DNA of 11,668 bases, taken from JAEXNA01 sp050486105. Its GTDB lineage: Bacteria > Vulcanimicrobiota > Xenobia > Xenobiales > JADMJV01. Positions 1 through 6,160 of the stretch are shown here, in pieces; within the stretch, counting starts at the first letter, position 1; each line of letters begins with the position of its first letter. Location of the stretch: positions 1 through 11,668 of the forward strand of contig JBJHCR010000207.1 in NCBI GenBank assembly GCA_050486105.1. Reading direction: 5' to 3'. Made by a program: the position numbers and the translations under genes. The notes beneath the pieces were generated by a model. It was given only the letters and a program-made list of their open reading frames with translations, ran no database searches and was not told the DNA's origin.

Positions 1-642
1 CTGCCAAAGCTCATCGAAAGGCAGGTCCCAGGCGATCCAAGGAGACCATAAACGCCAATGGAGATCGAGCCGCATCTGGTTCTGTTTTCCGACAAAGTTC
101 ATGGCTTTCCCAAATCGTAATAAGGCTCGGTTTTGGGAATCCGAGAAGCCCTTGGGATAACCTAGCTCCAAGGAGAAATCCAGTAGGATTTTTTGCACTC
201 CCAAGACATCTTCTGGGCGGACCAAGAGATCCAGGTCGCCAAATGGGCGGCCGGTGAGCCGGCCGTAGAGAAGCTGCGAGAGAACGGGTCCCTTGAAGGT
301 TAAGGCTGGGATCCCTTGTCTCTCGAGTTCGTCGAACACCTCCCGCAGGAAGCCCGAACTGTGAAGGGCATAGCTGCTGCTTTTCAGGACATACTCTTGA
401 GCTTGGGCGTAGTCTGGGGAGGCTGCCCCCTTGGGGAACAGGAGTGCCTGAAGCTCGGGTTCCTGAAAACATTGGGTGAGGACCCCTTGGCGTCCCAGAA
501 ACTCCACCATGCCAAGTGGCTCTTGGCTGGTGCCTACTTCCACCCTGAGACGCTCGGCCAGATCCAACAGCAAGTTCTCTTTAGGGTGGGGCCTCATGCT
601 CAGGAAAGGATTAGCTCCGAGTTGGGCTTCAACCTGCCCCAC
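1..642 (-). CDS. nucleotidyltransferase family protein (pfam14907-like), partial at left edge
   Basis: This frame is open from a GTG at 642 to the window edge, giving about 214 visible codons; the C-terminus lies outside. The diagnostic stretch reads ALTFKGPVLSQLLYG, then GRPFGDLDLLVRPEDV. The KGP-x-L...Y motif followed by R-P-x-GDLDLLV is characteristic of the uncharacterised nucleotidyltransferase family pfam14907, and the D-L-D would hold the metal-binding aspartates. Further on, the segment MRLDLHWRLW also resembles this family. These proteins often sit beside PqqD-like and HprK-related genes, as here; their substrate is not established. The start is uncertain: GTG 642 is the first possible codon after an in-frame TGA (652-654), with only a weak GAG upstream, and ATG 597 would remove 15 residues. 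The gene is divergent from the glycosyltransferase gene at 737. The family call is by motif recognition, without a search. Confidence 0.8.
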   Translation of the reverse strand, partial: MGQVEAQLGANPFLSMRPHPKENLLLDLAERLRVEVGTSQEPLGMVEFLGRQGVLTQCFQEPELQALLFPKGAASPDYAQAQEYVLKSSSYALHSSGFLREVFDELERQGIPALTFKGPVLSQLLYGRLTGRPFGDLDLLVRPEDVLGVQKILLDFSLELGYPKGFSDSQNRALLRFGKAMNFVGKQNQMRLDLHWRLWSPWIAWDLPFDELWQ

Positions 643-736
643 GGTGTTGTCTCATTTGCGCCTGGCCGTGGAAGCTCAACGACGCCGAGATGAGATGAGG
701 AGGACAGGATCCTGATTTCCGGAAAAGATCTCCCTC

Positions 737-2998
737 TTGAAAGTCTCTTGGTACGCCCCTGATCTCCAATCCTATTGGTCGCCGCAGACCGCCTTGAAGC
801 ATTATGGAATCACCTTGGAGCCCTTTACCCCCTTAAAGGACCTGTCTGAAGGCTCTCTTTTGCTGTTGTCGGGCTCAGCCCTAGATCCAAATTTCTCTCA
901 GCAGATCGAAGAGGCTATAGAAAGAGGAGTGGAGGTGGCCGTCTGGGGAGCTTGGTTGGGGTCAGAAGTGCCAGCTTGGCTCCCGAGGGCCAGACTGGTG
1001 GGCCTTCACGCCTCCAAGCTTGGTCCAGCCTGGGTCAAGCTTCCTTGCCCCAGTTGTCTGCACTCCTCTTTCGATCACGTTCCTGGACCCAGCCGTCCTC
1101 TGGTGGCTTTAGGTGAGTTCAGGCCCACCGAACTGGGAACCGATGTTCCGACCTTGGACAGCGAGAACTGTTCCCTCGAGGAAATCTTGGCCTTTCTGGC
1201 CTCTGGGGAGGCGGTGGTCACCAACCGGGTCTGGGGGGCTTACTGGGCTGCCTTGATGCTTCGACGGGTGGTCCTGGCAGCAGATGTTCAAACTTGTCCC
1301 TCCCCTTTTGCTCTGGCCCGAGTCTCACCGTCGAATTGGCGGACCGTCTTAGGGAGTGCGCCAATTCTTGTAGGAGCGCTCGATGAGGCACGGAGAGCTA
1401 ACCATGGTTTTCTGAAGTCTTTAGTCCAACGCTTGGGGCAACATTCAGAAGAAAAAACTCGCTTGGAGCTTCATAGCCGCATGCTCAGGCGGGCAGCCGC
1501 AGTTTCTCCCAGAGACGATATCCACCAACAAATCGCGGCCAGCTTGCTGGGACACAGCAGCCCCGGCGCCTTGCTGTCCACCCTGGGTCAGGCCGAAGAT
1601 GAGCAGAGCCGGCGAGAACACCGGGCGGTTTCTATCAAAATTGCCGAGTCTTATTCCCAGAAAAACCGAGCCTGCTGTGCCATCCCCCATCTCACTCGCG
1701 CCCAGAGCCTCAATGCTACGGACTGGCCTACTCGTAGAGCCTTGGCTTTGGTTCTCCAGCAGAACAGCCAAGTTCAAGCCGCCGAAAAGCTCCTTTTGAA
1801 CCAACACCAGGATCCCAACGACCCCATGGTCTGGGAGATTCGGGCTCGCGCCAGCCTAGAGCGCTGCGAATGGAGTCAGGCGGAAAGCTTCCTGGAGGTT
1901 CTGCTGCAGTTGAGTCCGGAGAGCCTGGAAGGACGCTCCTTGTTGGGGATGGCTTTGACCATGCAAGGTCGTTTCGAGGTAGCCCTGCAGCACTTAACCT
2001 CGGTGCTCCAAGCCCATCCCAACCACGCGCTAACCCGACTGCGCCGAGCCTTCGTGCTTCTTTGGCTGGGTCGCTATGAGGAGGGTTGGCAGGAATATGA
2101 ATGGCGCCTTCTAGGTGATAGATTTTCTCCCGCTCTTCTGCAGCCGGAGTGGCAAGGAAAGCCGTTTCCAGGGCAGACCTTGCTGGTGAGGACCGAGCAA
2201 GGTGTGGGAGACAGCCTGCAGTTTGCCCGCTTTCTGCCCCGAGCCAAGGCCCTGGGTGGAACCGTCTTGCTGGCTGGACCTTGCAGCGTCACCGGGCTTT
2301 TGGAGTGCTGCCCGGGGGTGGACGCCGCCATCGAACTCAAGCCCGGCGCCGTCCCCGAAGAGCCCTTCGACCTCCGAGTGAATCTGCTGAGCCTACCGGC
2401 CCGGTTGGGGCTCTGTGAAGCTGAGATCGGCATGGCCGACCCGTATCTCTTTCCCCGTGAGCACTCGAGGAGAGCTTTCGCCCGTCGTTTGGAGGAGTAT
2501 CCTGGTCTCAAGGTTGGGCTGGCCTGGGCGGGCAGCGCTGGAAACTCTTCAAACACCCGGCGTAGCTTCACTCTGAGTGCCCTGGCCCCCTTAGCCCAGG
2601 TGGAAGGGATCCTATTCGTGAGTCTTCAGAAGGGAGAAGCGGCTTTGCAAGCCTGCTTTCCTCCCTCCAAGATGGAGTTGCTCGATTGGACCGAAGAGTT
2701 GTTCGATTTTGCCGAAACCGCCGCTCTGGTTCAGAATCTGGATCTGGTGATCACCCCGTGCACCGCTATTGCCCACCTTGCTGGAGGCTTGGGGGTCAAG
2801 ACCTGGACTCTGCTGTCTTATGAGGGCGATTGGCGCTGGCAGAGGGAGCGCAGCGACACCCCTTGGTATCCGAGCATGCGGCTCTTTCGCCAGCCAAAGC
2901 CTCGAGATTGGAATGGCCTAATGGAGATGGTCGAGAGAGAGTTGAAGCTCTTTACTCTAGAGATCGAGTCAGCGCTCGATGTTTCCAACCACACTTAG
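737..2998 (+). CDS. TPR-repeat protein with C-terminal heptosyltransferase-type (GT9-like) glycosyltransferase domain
   Basis: The protein has 753 residues. The start is TTG 737, the first possible start after an in-frame TGA at 713; no strong SD is visible. Residues 1-230 are unassigned, but the run VVTNRVWGAYWAALMLRRVV (161-180) resembles the VTNSYHGxYWA signature of polysaccharide pyruvyl transferase-like proteins, with the S-Y-H altered. TPR-like helical repeats run from about 300 to 455, ending in the typical GRYEEGWQEYEWR. The glycosyltransferase part starts near 470 with GKPFPGQTLLVRTEQGVGDSLQFARFLPR in its known order (W-x-G-x-x-x-x-G...EQGxGD). It ends with a nucleotide-sugar site of the form TAxAHLAGxLG and DWRWxxxR. 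The family usually has VDTAxAHL; here it reads TPCTAIAHL, so the acidic residue is lost. The likely role is surface glycan or protein glycosylation. The TAG stop lies in the terminal repeat of a palindromic element. Confidence 0.85.
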   Translation: MKVSWYAPDLQSYWSPQTALKHYGITLEPFTPLKDLSEGSLLLLSGSALDPNFSQQIEEAIERGVEVAVWGAWLGSEVPAWLPRARLVGLHASKLGPAWVKLPCPSCLHSSFDHVPGPSRPLVALGEFRPTELGTDVPTLDSENCSLEEILAFLASGEAVVTNRVWGAYWAALMLRRVVLAADVQTCPSPFALARVSPSNWRTVLGSAPILVGALDEARRANHGFLKSLVQRLGQHSEEKTRLELHSRMLRRAAAVSPRDDIHQQIAASLLGHSSPGALLSTLGQAEDEQSRREHRAVSIKIAESYSQKNRACCAIPHLTRAQSLNATDWPTRRALALVLQQNSQVQAAEKLLLNQHQDPNDPMVWEIRARASLERCEWSQAESFLEVLLQLSPESLEGRSLLGMALTMQGRFEVALQHLTSVLQAHPNHALTRLRRAFVLLWLGRYEEGWQEYEWRLLGDRFSPALLQPEWQGKPFPGQTLLVRTEQGVGDSLQFARFLPRAKALGGTVLLAGPCSVTGLLECCPGVDAAIELKPGAVPEEPFDLRVNLLSLPARLGLCEAEIGMADPYLFPREHSRRAFARRLEEYPGLKVGLAWAGSAGNSSNTRRSFTLSALAPLAQVEGILFVSLQKGEAALQACFPPSKMELLDWTEELFDFAETAALVQNLDLVITPCTAIAHLAGGLGVKTWTLLSYEGDWRWQRERSDTPWYPSMRLFRQPKPRDWNGLMEMVERELKLFTLEIESALDVSNHT

Positions 2999-3013
2999 GG
3001 CGTGTTGACATTC
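2996..3013 (+). repeat. left terminal inverted repeat (18 bp)
   Basis: This matches 3142-3159 perfectly in inverted orientation. Its first three bases TAG are the stop codon of the TPR-glycosyltransferase gene. Confidence 0.9.
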
Positions 3014-3141
3014 AACCTTCTATCGCTACACTCGCGGATTTCCGCGCTCCGGCAGCAAAATTTCTCTTAAGTACGCCCGGTACTAGGCGATAAATTCTAC
3101 TACCGGAGCACAAAAATCTTCTTCGTGTAGCTCGGAACGCC

Positions 3142-3159
3142 GAATGTCAACACGCCCTA
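3142..3159 (-). repeat. right terminal inverted repeat (18 bp)
   Basis: This is the perfect inverted copy of 2996-3013. Read on the minus strand, its outer three bases TAG (3159-3157) are the stop codon of the PqqD-Tat-Cys-rich gene. Confidence 0.9.
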
Positions 3160-3804
3160 GGTAAAACAAGAGCAACAAGTTCCTAAAGGAATTCTTGGAA
3201 CCCACTCTCCCATGTCTTTTTGGAAGGGGGTCGGGCAGTCACCTACATAGGGCGCGAATGGCAAACAGCAGGCAGGCCTCCACTCCACTTTGCTGCCTAT
3301 GCCGTCGGTCCAATCCACAATCCAATTGCAGTTGTTACCTTCGCAACATGGCTCTCCATTATTGGTATAACTTGGTTGTTGACAGGGGTCTGAAGTTGTC
3401 GGTTTTATTCCGCCATCCCCACATTGGGACTGAGGCACACAGGTGCTGGCTTGACTCGGAGTGGGGATCAAAACGCTTGCCACCACCGGAAGGGCGACCA
3501 GCCCACTCAAACTCTTAAGAAAAGTTCGACGCCCCACGGTGGGAGAAACAGACTCGGGTTCCAGAAGCTGTGCCTCGGCCAGCAGTTCTAGAGTGGCCTG
3601 GACGTACTGCCGAGCGTCGTTTGAGGCTAGGGTGTCCAGCAAAGGTTGGGCTAGATCTTCTACCGTATGAGCCCCATCGCAAAGTTCAAAGATCGCCGCC
3701 GCCGATGCGTTCAGGTGATGGACCTTCAGGTCGATAGGATCCAGGAGCACCAACTCATCGCTGACTTGCTCAGAAATTAAGTCTTGTCGTTTTATCGGTT
3801 TCAT
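3157..3804 (-). CDS. PqqD-like domain protein with internal Tat signal and 12-Cys C-terminal module (copy 1)
   Basis: The protein has 215 residues and starts at ATG 3804, giving MKPIKRQDLISEQ, which aligns with the start of its paralogue. Residues 1-85 look PqqD-like: VLLDPIDLKVHHLNASAAAIFELCDG, then a TVEDLAQPLL helix and a LELLAEAQLLE end. At 91-97 comes GRRTFLK, a twin-arginine motif, followed by a hydrophobic stretch (about 98-113) and a Ser-Gln-Ala-Ser region (117-120) that could be a cleavage site. The rest (121-215) holds 12 cysteines, including three CC pairs and a terminal CCSC. The natural reading is a cytoplasmic recognition domain attached to a Tat-exported, disulfide-rich or modified protein. 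The paralogue lies 257 bp upstream on the same strand. No enzyme family is recognised in the Cys-rich part. Its TAG stop is provided by the adjacent palindromic element; ending in CCSCFT versus CCSC in the paralogue shows that the C-terminus is essentially intact. Confidence 0.85.
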   Translation of the reverse strand: MKPIKRQDLISEQVSDELVLLDPIDLKVHHLNASAAAIFELCDGAHTVEDLAQPLLDTLASNDARQYVQATLELLAEAQLLEPESVSPTVGRRTFLKSLSGLVALPVVASVLIPTPSQASTCVPQSQCGDGGIKPTTSDPCQQPSYTNNGEPCCEGNNCNWIVDWTDGIGSKVEWRPACCLPFAPYVGDCPTPFQKDMGEWVPRIPLGTCCSCFT

Positions 3805-3905
3805 TCTCGAACCACTCTTTGGGACAATTAAGTAGCCGAGAAGCTAACCCTAACCGGCCTCAAGGATCTACCGAGGCAAGTATATACAACGTTAACGGTG
3901 CCCTG

Positions 3906-3923
3906 TAGAGTGATTTGACTCTA
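3906..3923. repeat. 6-bp-stem inverted repeat in the spacer between the two paralogues
   Basis: TAGAGT and ACTCTA pair around a 6-nt loop. On the minus strand this lies in the 257-bp gap between the two Cys-rich genes. No T-run follows it on that strand, so I do not call it a terminator; it could be an operator or have no function. Confidence 0.3.
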
Positions 3924-4061
3924 AAGCCAAAAAAAGGGATTGTTCGAGGAAATGACTGGTCAGGATTTGGTCCGAAGCTTCACCTTATCCGGGGAAAAAA
4001 ATATGAAGAGAAAGTTCGTTGGATTCAGGCAGCCAAGAAAGCTCGTTCAGGCTCAGGTACT

Positions 4062-4679
4062 CTAGCAGCTGCAGCAAGTGCCATCAGCGAAGTTGTTCGC
4101 ATTTGCGCCGTGGCAAGGCATAATTGACGAACAGCAAGCGGGAGTCCACTTTCGAAAGGTTTTGGCTCCAGCAGTCTTCCAGGTCGCGACCTTCCAGTTA
4201 CAATCGCTCGCTGTGTCGCAGCAAGGTACTCCTTGGTTGAGATTTCCAAGGCCGGCACATGGGTCATCGACCAGAGTTTGGGCATTTTCACACTCACCTT
4301 GCGGAACACAGGTGCTGGCTTGGCTGGGAGTAGGGATCAAAACACTGGCTACCACCGGAAGCGCTGCAAACTTAGCCATGCCTTTCAGAAAGCTCCTGCG
4401 TCCCAGGCCGGAGTAGGCGGTGTTAACTTCCGGCTCGAGGAGGTTGGCTTCGGCTAGAAGTTCTAAGGTGGCTTCCAGGTACCGCCGGGCCTCAGTCTCA
4501 GGTACGGTGGGCGGTACAGTTGAGACCAACTCCACCAAACTCTTGTGGCCGTCGCAGCGCTCAAAGACCATGGCCGCCGAAGCGTTCAGGTGGTGAACCT
4601 TTAAGTCCACGGGATCAAGGACCACCAACTCCTCACCAACCCATTCTGAGATAAGATCGTTTCGTCTACTCGGCTTCAT
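4062..4679 (-). CDS. PqqD-like domain protein with internal Tat signal and 12-Cys C-terminal module (copy 2)
   Basis: The protein has 205 residues. I choose ATG 4679 (MKPSRRNDLISEW) because it matches the first residues of copy 1; a longer open frame runs to 5006 but overlaps the divergent methyltransferase and lacks similarity upstream. The order is the same as in copy 1: PqqD-like region 1-85 (LDPVDLKVHHLNASAAMVFERCDG), Tat motif GRRSFLKG at 93-100, hydrophobic stretch to about 115, then a 12-Cys module. The two copies share an identical run from ALPVVASVLIPTPSQA onward through STCVPQ. The Cys spacing is then conserved in order: C, C, C, CC, C, CC, C, CC, C. Three Trp also keep their places between the CNW and the second CC. 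Loop lengths and other residues have diverged, as expected for an old tandem duplication under scaffold constraint. No strong SD is visible. Confidence 0.85.
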   Translation of the reverse strand: MKPSRRNDLISEWVGEELVVLDPVDLKVHHLNASAAMVFERCDGHKSLVELVSTVPPTVPETEARRYLEATLELLAEANLLEPEVNTAYSGLGRRSFLKGMAKFAALPVVASVLIPTPSQASTCVPQGECENAQTLVDDPCAGLGNLNQGVPCCDTASDCNWKVATWKTAGAKTFRKWTPACCSSIMPCHGANANNFADGTCCSC

Positions 4680-4716
4680 GCAAGCGATCCCAGTCCTGCC
4701 CCCACACCTCTGATTA

Positions 4717-4752
4717 GAGTGTTTATACTCATTAATATGGGTTATACCCCAT
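4717..4752. promoter_or_regulatory. AT-rich divergent control region with two TATA-centred palindromes
   Basis: The 237 bp between the divergent copy-2 gene and the methyltransferase gene is richer in A+T than the genes. It contains GAGTGTTTATACTC (4-bp arms) and ATGGGTTATACCCCAT (ATGGG 4737-4741, CCCAT 4748-4752). TATACT on the plus strand, and TATAAA and TATAAC on the minus strand, could serve as -10 boxes, so promoters for both directions may overlap the palindromes. No convincing -35 box was found. The nearby OmpR-type regulator is a possible ligand, by inference only. Confidence 0.35.
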
Positions 4753-4906
4753 CTAGAGGGAAAATGCTCCATAAGAATGGCCGATCCGGGAAAATTCCCA
4801 AAACAGATTAGCTCTGGCAAGACCGTCTGGATGTTGGCACAGGACTTGAGCCGAGGATACCCAATCGAGCTTGAAGGGTTCGCAACACCTGAAGTTTCAG
4901 CAGAAT

Positions 4907-4910
4907 GAGG
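4907..4910 (+). promoter_or_regulatory. Shine-Dalgarno site (GAGG) that fixes the methyltransferase start
   Basis: GAGG lies 6 nt before ATG 4917. The alternative ATG 4905 has no comparable site, and 4917 gives a start (MVSSYSLSHYGEM) that fits the PRMT-type fold beginning. Confidence 0.6.
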
Positions 4911-4916
4911 ACTTGG

Positions 4917-6056
4917 ATGGTCAGCAGCTATAGCTTGAGCCACTACGGAGAAATGATCCAAGACAAGCCTAGGGTCGAAGCTTTCTTGGAAGCTATAAAA
5001 CGGCATGCTCCAGGGAAAACGGTGCTCGAAATTGGCACTGGGCCAGGATTCTTCGCTCTAGCCGCCTGTCGGTTCGGGGCCAACAAGGTGTACGCCCTCG
5101 AACCGTCTCCCTACATTGAGGTCGGCCGCCGCTGCGCCAAGGCCAATGGAATGGACGACCGCATCGAATTCATCCAAGACATTTCCACTCGGTTCGCCTT
5201 GACCGAGAAAGTGGACTTGCTGATTTCCGATATGCGGGGGATCCTGCCCTTCTTGGACGAGCACATTCCCTCGGTCATGGACGCCAGGAGTCGACTCCTG
5301 AAGCCCGATGGCGTGCTGCTCGGGCAGAGGGACATTCTCTGGGCTATGCCGGTGGAGTGCCCCGGCCAATGGAGCCGCCATCATCAGCCCTGGGGTGAGC
5401 CGTTTCATGACTTGGGTCTCGACCTCTCGGCTGGATTGGCCTTTAGTCTCAACAGTTCAGAGCGTTTTCGCTGTCGAACCCGAGAGCATCTCTTGGAGAC
5501 TCCGGCCAAGTTGGGAGAGGTGGACTATACCACAGTTCAAAGCCCGGATTTCAGCGGAGAGGTAAGCTGGTTTGCCAGCCGTGAGGCCACCGTTCATGGG
5601 TTCATCGTCTGGTTCGACTGCGAGGTGGACGAGGGCGTCGGGTTCAGCAACTCACCCCTGGAAGAATCGATTCCGAACTCCTACGGCCAGAATTTTTTTC
5701 CCTTGAAGGAACCCTTGACAGTACATGCGGATGAGCCCATCCGCCTGAAGTTCGAAGCCCGTCTCACCGAAGCCAGCTACCTCTATCAGTGGGCCGGTTC
5801 CGTAGGATCGAAAAACTTTGGGCAGAGCAGCCTGTTCGCCCAGCCCGACTTGCAGAAGCGCCTGCAGCGACAGCGCAAAGAGTTCGCTTCGAGCTTAGGA
5901 ACTCAAGGCAAGATCACCCTCAAAGTGCTGAGCCTTATTGAGGTGGGTGAAACTCTGGAGGCCATCGCCGCTCAGTTGCTTAAGGACTTTCGGTTCAGCA
6001 ACGAGGACCACGCTTTGCGAGTGGTGCAGGACATCGCCTCTCACTTTGGAGCGTAG
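4917..6056 (+). CDS. PRMT-like class I SAM methyltransferase with C-terminal PqqD-like domain
   Basis: The protein has 379 residues from ATG 4917. Its start (SYSLSHYGEMIQDKPRVEAF) recalls the protein arginine methyltransferase opening. Motif I is VLEIGTGPG (36-44) and the acidic SAM ligand is E62 in ALEPS. Where PRMTs have SEWMG and a second Glu (double-E loop) this protein has SDMRG (104-108) and FLDEH (112-116). A second half with FIVWFDCEVDEGVGFSNSP corresponds to the PRMT beta-barrel, but the THW motif is replaced by NSYG (254-257). Residues about 318-379 (ITLKVLSLIEVGETLEAIAAQLLKD... ) look like a PqqD-like peptide-binding domain. I infer an N-methyltransferase-type enzyme that recruits, or is recruited by, a peptide partner; arginine specificity is doubtful given the altered loops. 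It is divergent from the Cys-rich gene and is followed by the HprK-like gene after 104 bp. Confidence 0.82.
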   Translation: MVSSYSLSHYGEMIQDKPRVEAFLEAIKRHAPGKTVLEIGTGPGFFALAACRFGANKVYALEPSPYIEVGRRCAKANGMDDRIEFIQDISTRFALTEKVDLLISDMRGILPFLDEHIPSVMDARSRLLKPDGVLLGQRDILWAMPVECPGQWSRHHQPWGEPFHDLGLDLSAGLAFSLNSSERFRCRTREHLLETPAKLGEVDYTTVQSPDFSGEVSWFASREATVHGFIVWFDCEVDEGVGFSNSPLEESIPNSYGQNFFPLKEPLTVHADEPIRLKFEARLTEASYLYQWAGSVGSKNFGQSSLFAQPDLQKRLQRQRKEFASSLGTQGKITLKVLSLIEVGETLEAIAAQLLKDFRFSNEDHALRVVQDIASHFGA

Positions 6057-6082
6057 GCTAGACAAATCCTACCCTCGGAGAG

Positions 6083-6115
6083 GATGACGATCGGCAGCGA
6101 GGAACGGCCGTCATC
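6083..6115. repeat. inverted repeat (7-bp stem) between methyltransferase and HprK-like genes
   Basis: GATGACG (6083-6089) pairs perfectly with CGTCATC (6109-6115) across a 19-nt loop in the 104-bp intergenic gap. No T-run follows, so an intrinsic terminator is unlikely; it may be an operator or an mRNA hairpin. Confidence 0.4.
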
Positions 6116-6160
6116 ACGATGCTTCCGAAACTCTCCTATCAGAACACCTGACAAGCTAAG

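Larger units (their letters stand above)
2996..3159. mobile_element. MITE-like 164-bp palindromic element between two convergent genes
   Basis: The first and last 18 bases are perfect inverted repeats (TAGGGCGTGTTGACATTC). Inside, further arms pair symmetrically: GCTACAC (3025-3031) with GTGTAGC (3125-3131), GCTCCGG (3046-3052) with CCGGAGC (3103-3109), and AGTAC (3070-3074) with GTACT (3080-3084). The last hairpin sits almost exactly at the element's centre. The whole element is therefore one long imperfect palindrome with no coding capacity, the classic form of a non-autonomous miniature element. TA at both outer ends fits a TA target duplication, as made by IS630/Tc1-mariner-type and some IS5-group transposases; which family mobilised it is inference. 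Both neighbouring genes end in TAG codons made from its tips. No second copy lies in this window, so mobility is not proven. Confidence 0.8.

Noticed and set aside
11..472. Minus-strand 153-aa open frame
   Set aside because: It is a shifted frame of the nucleotidyltransferase gene, whose true frame carries KGP...GDLDLLV.
4680..5006. N-terminal extension of the copy-2 Cys-rich protein up to 5006
   Set aside because: It overlaps the divergent methyltransferase start, has no similarity to copy 1, and ATG 4679 aligns exactly with the copy-1 start.
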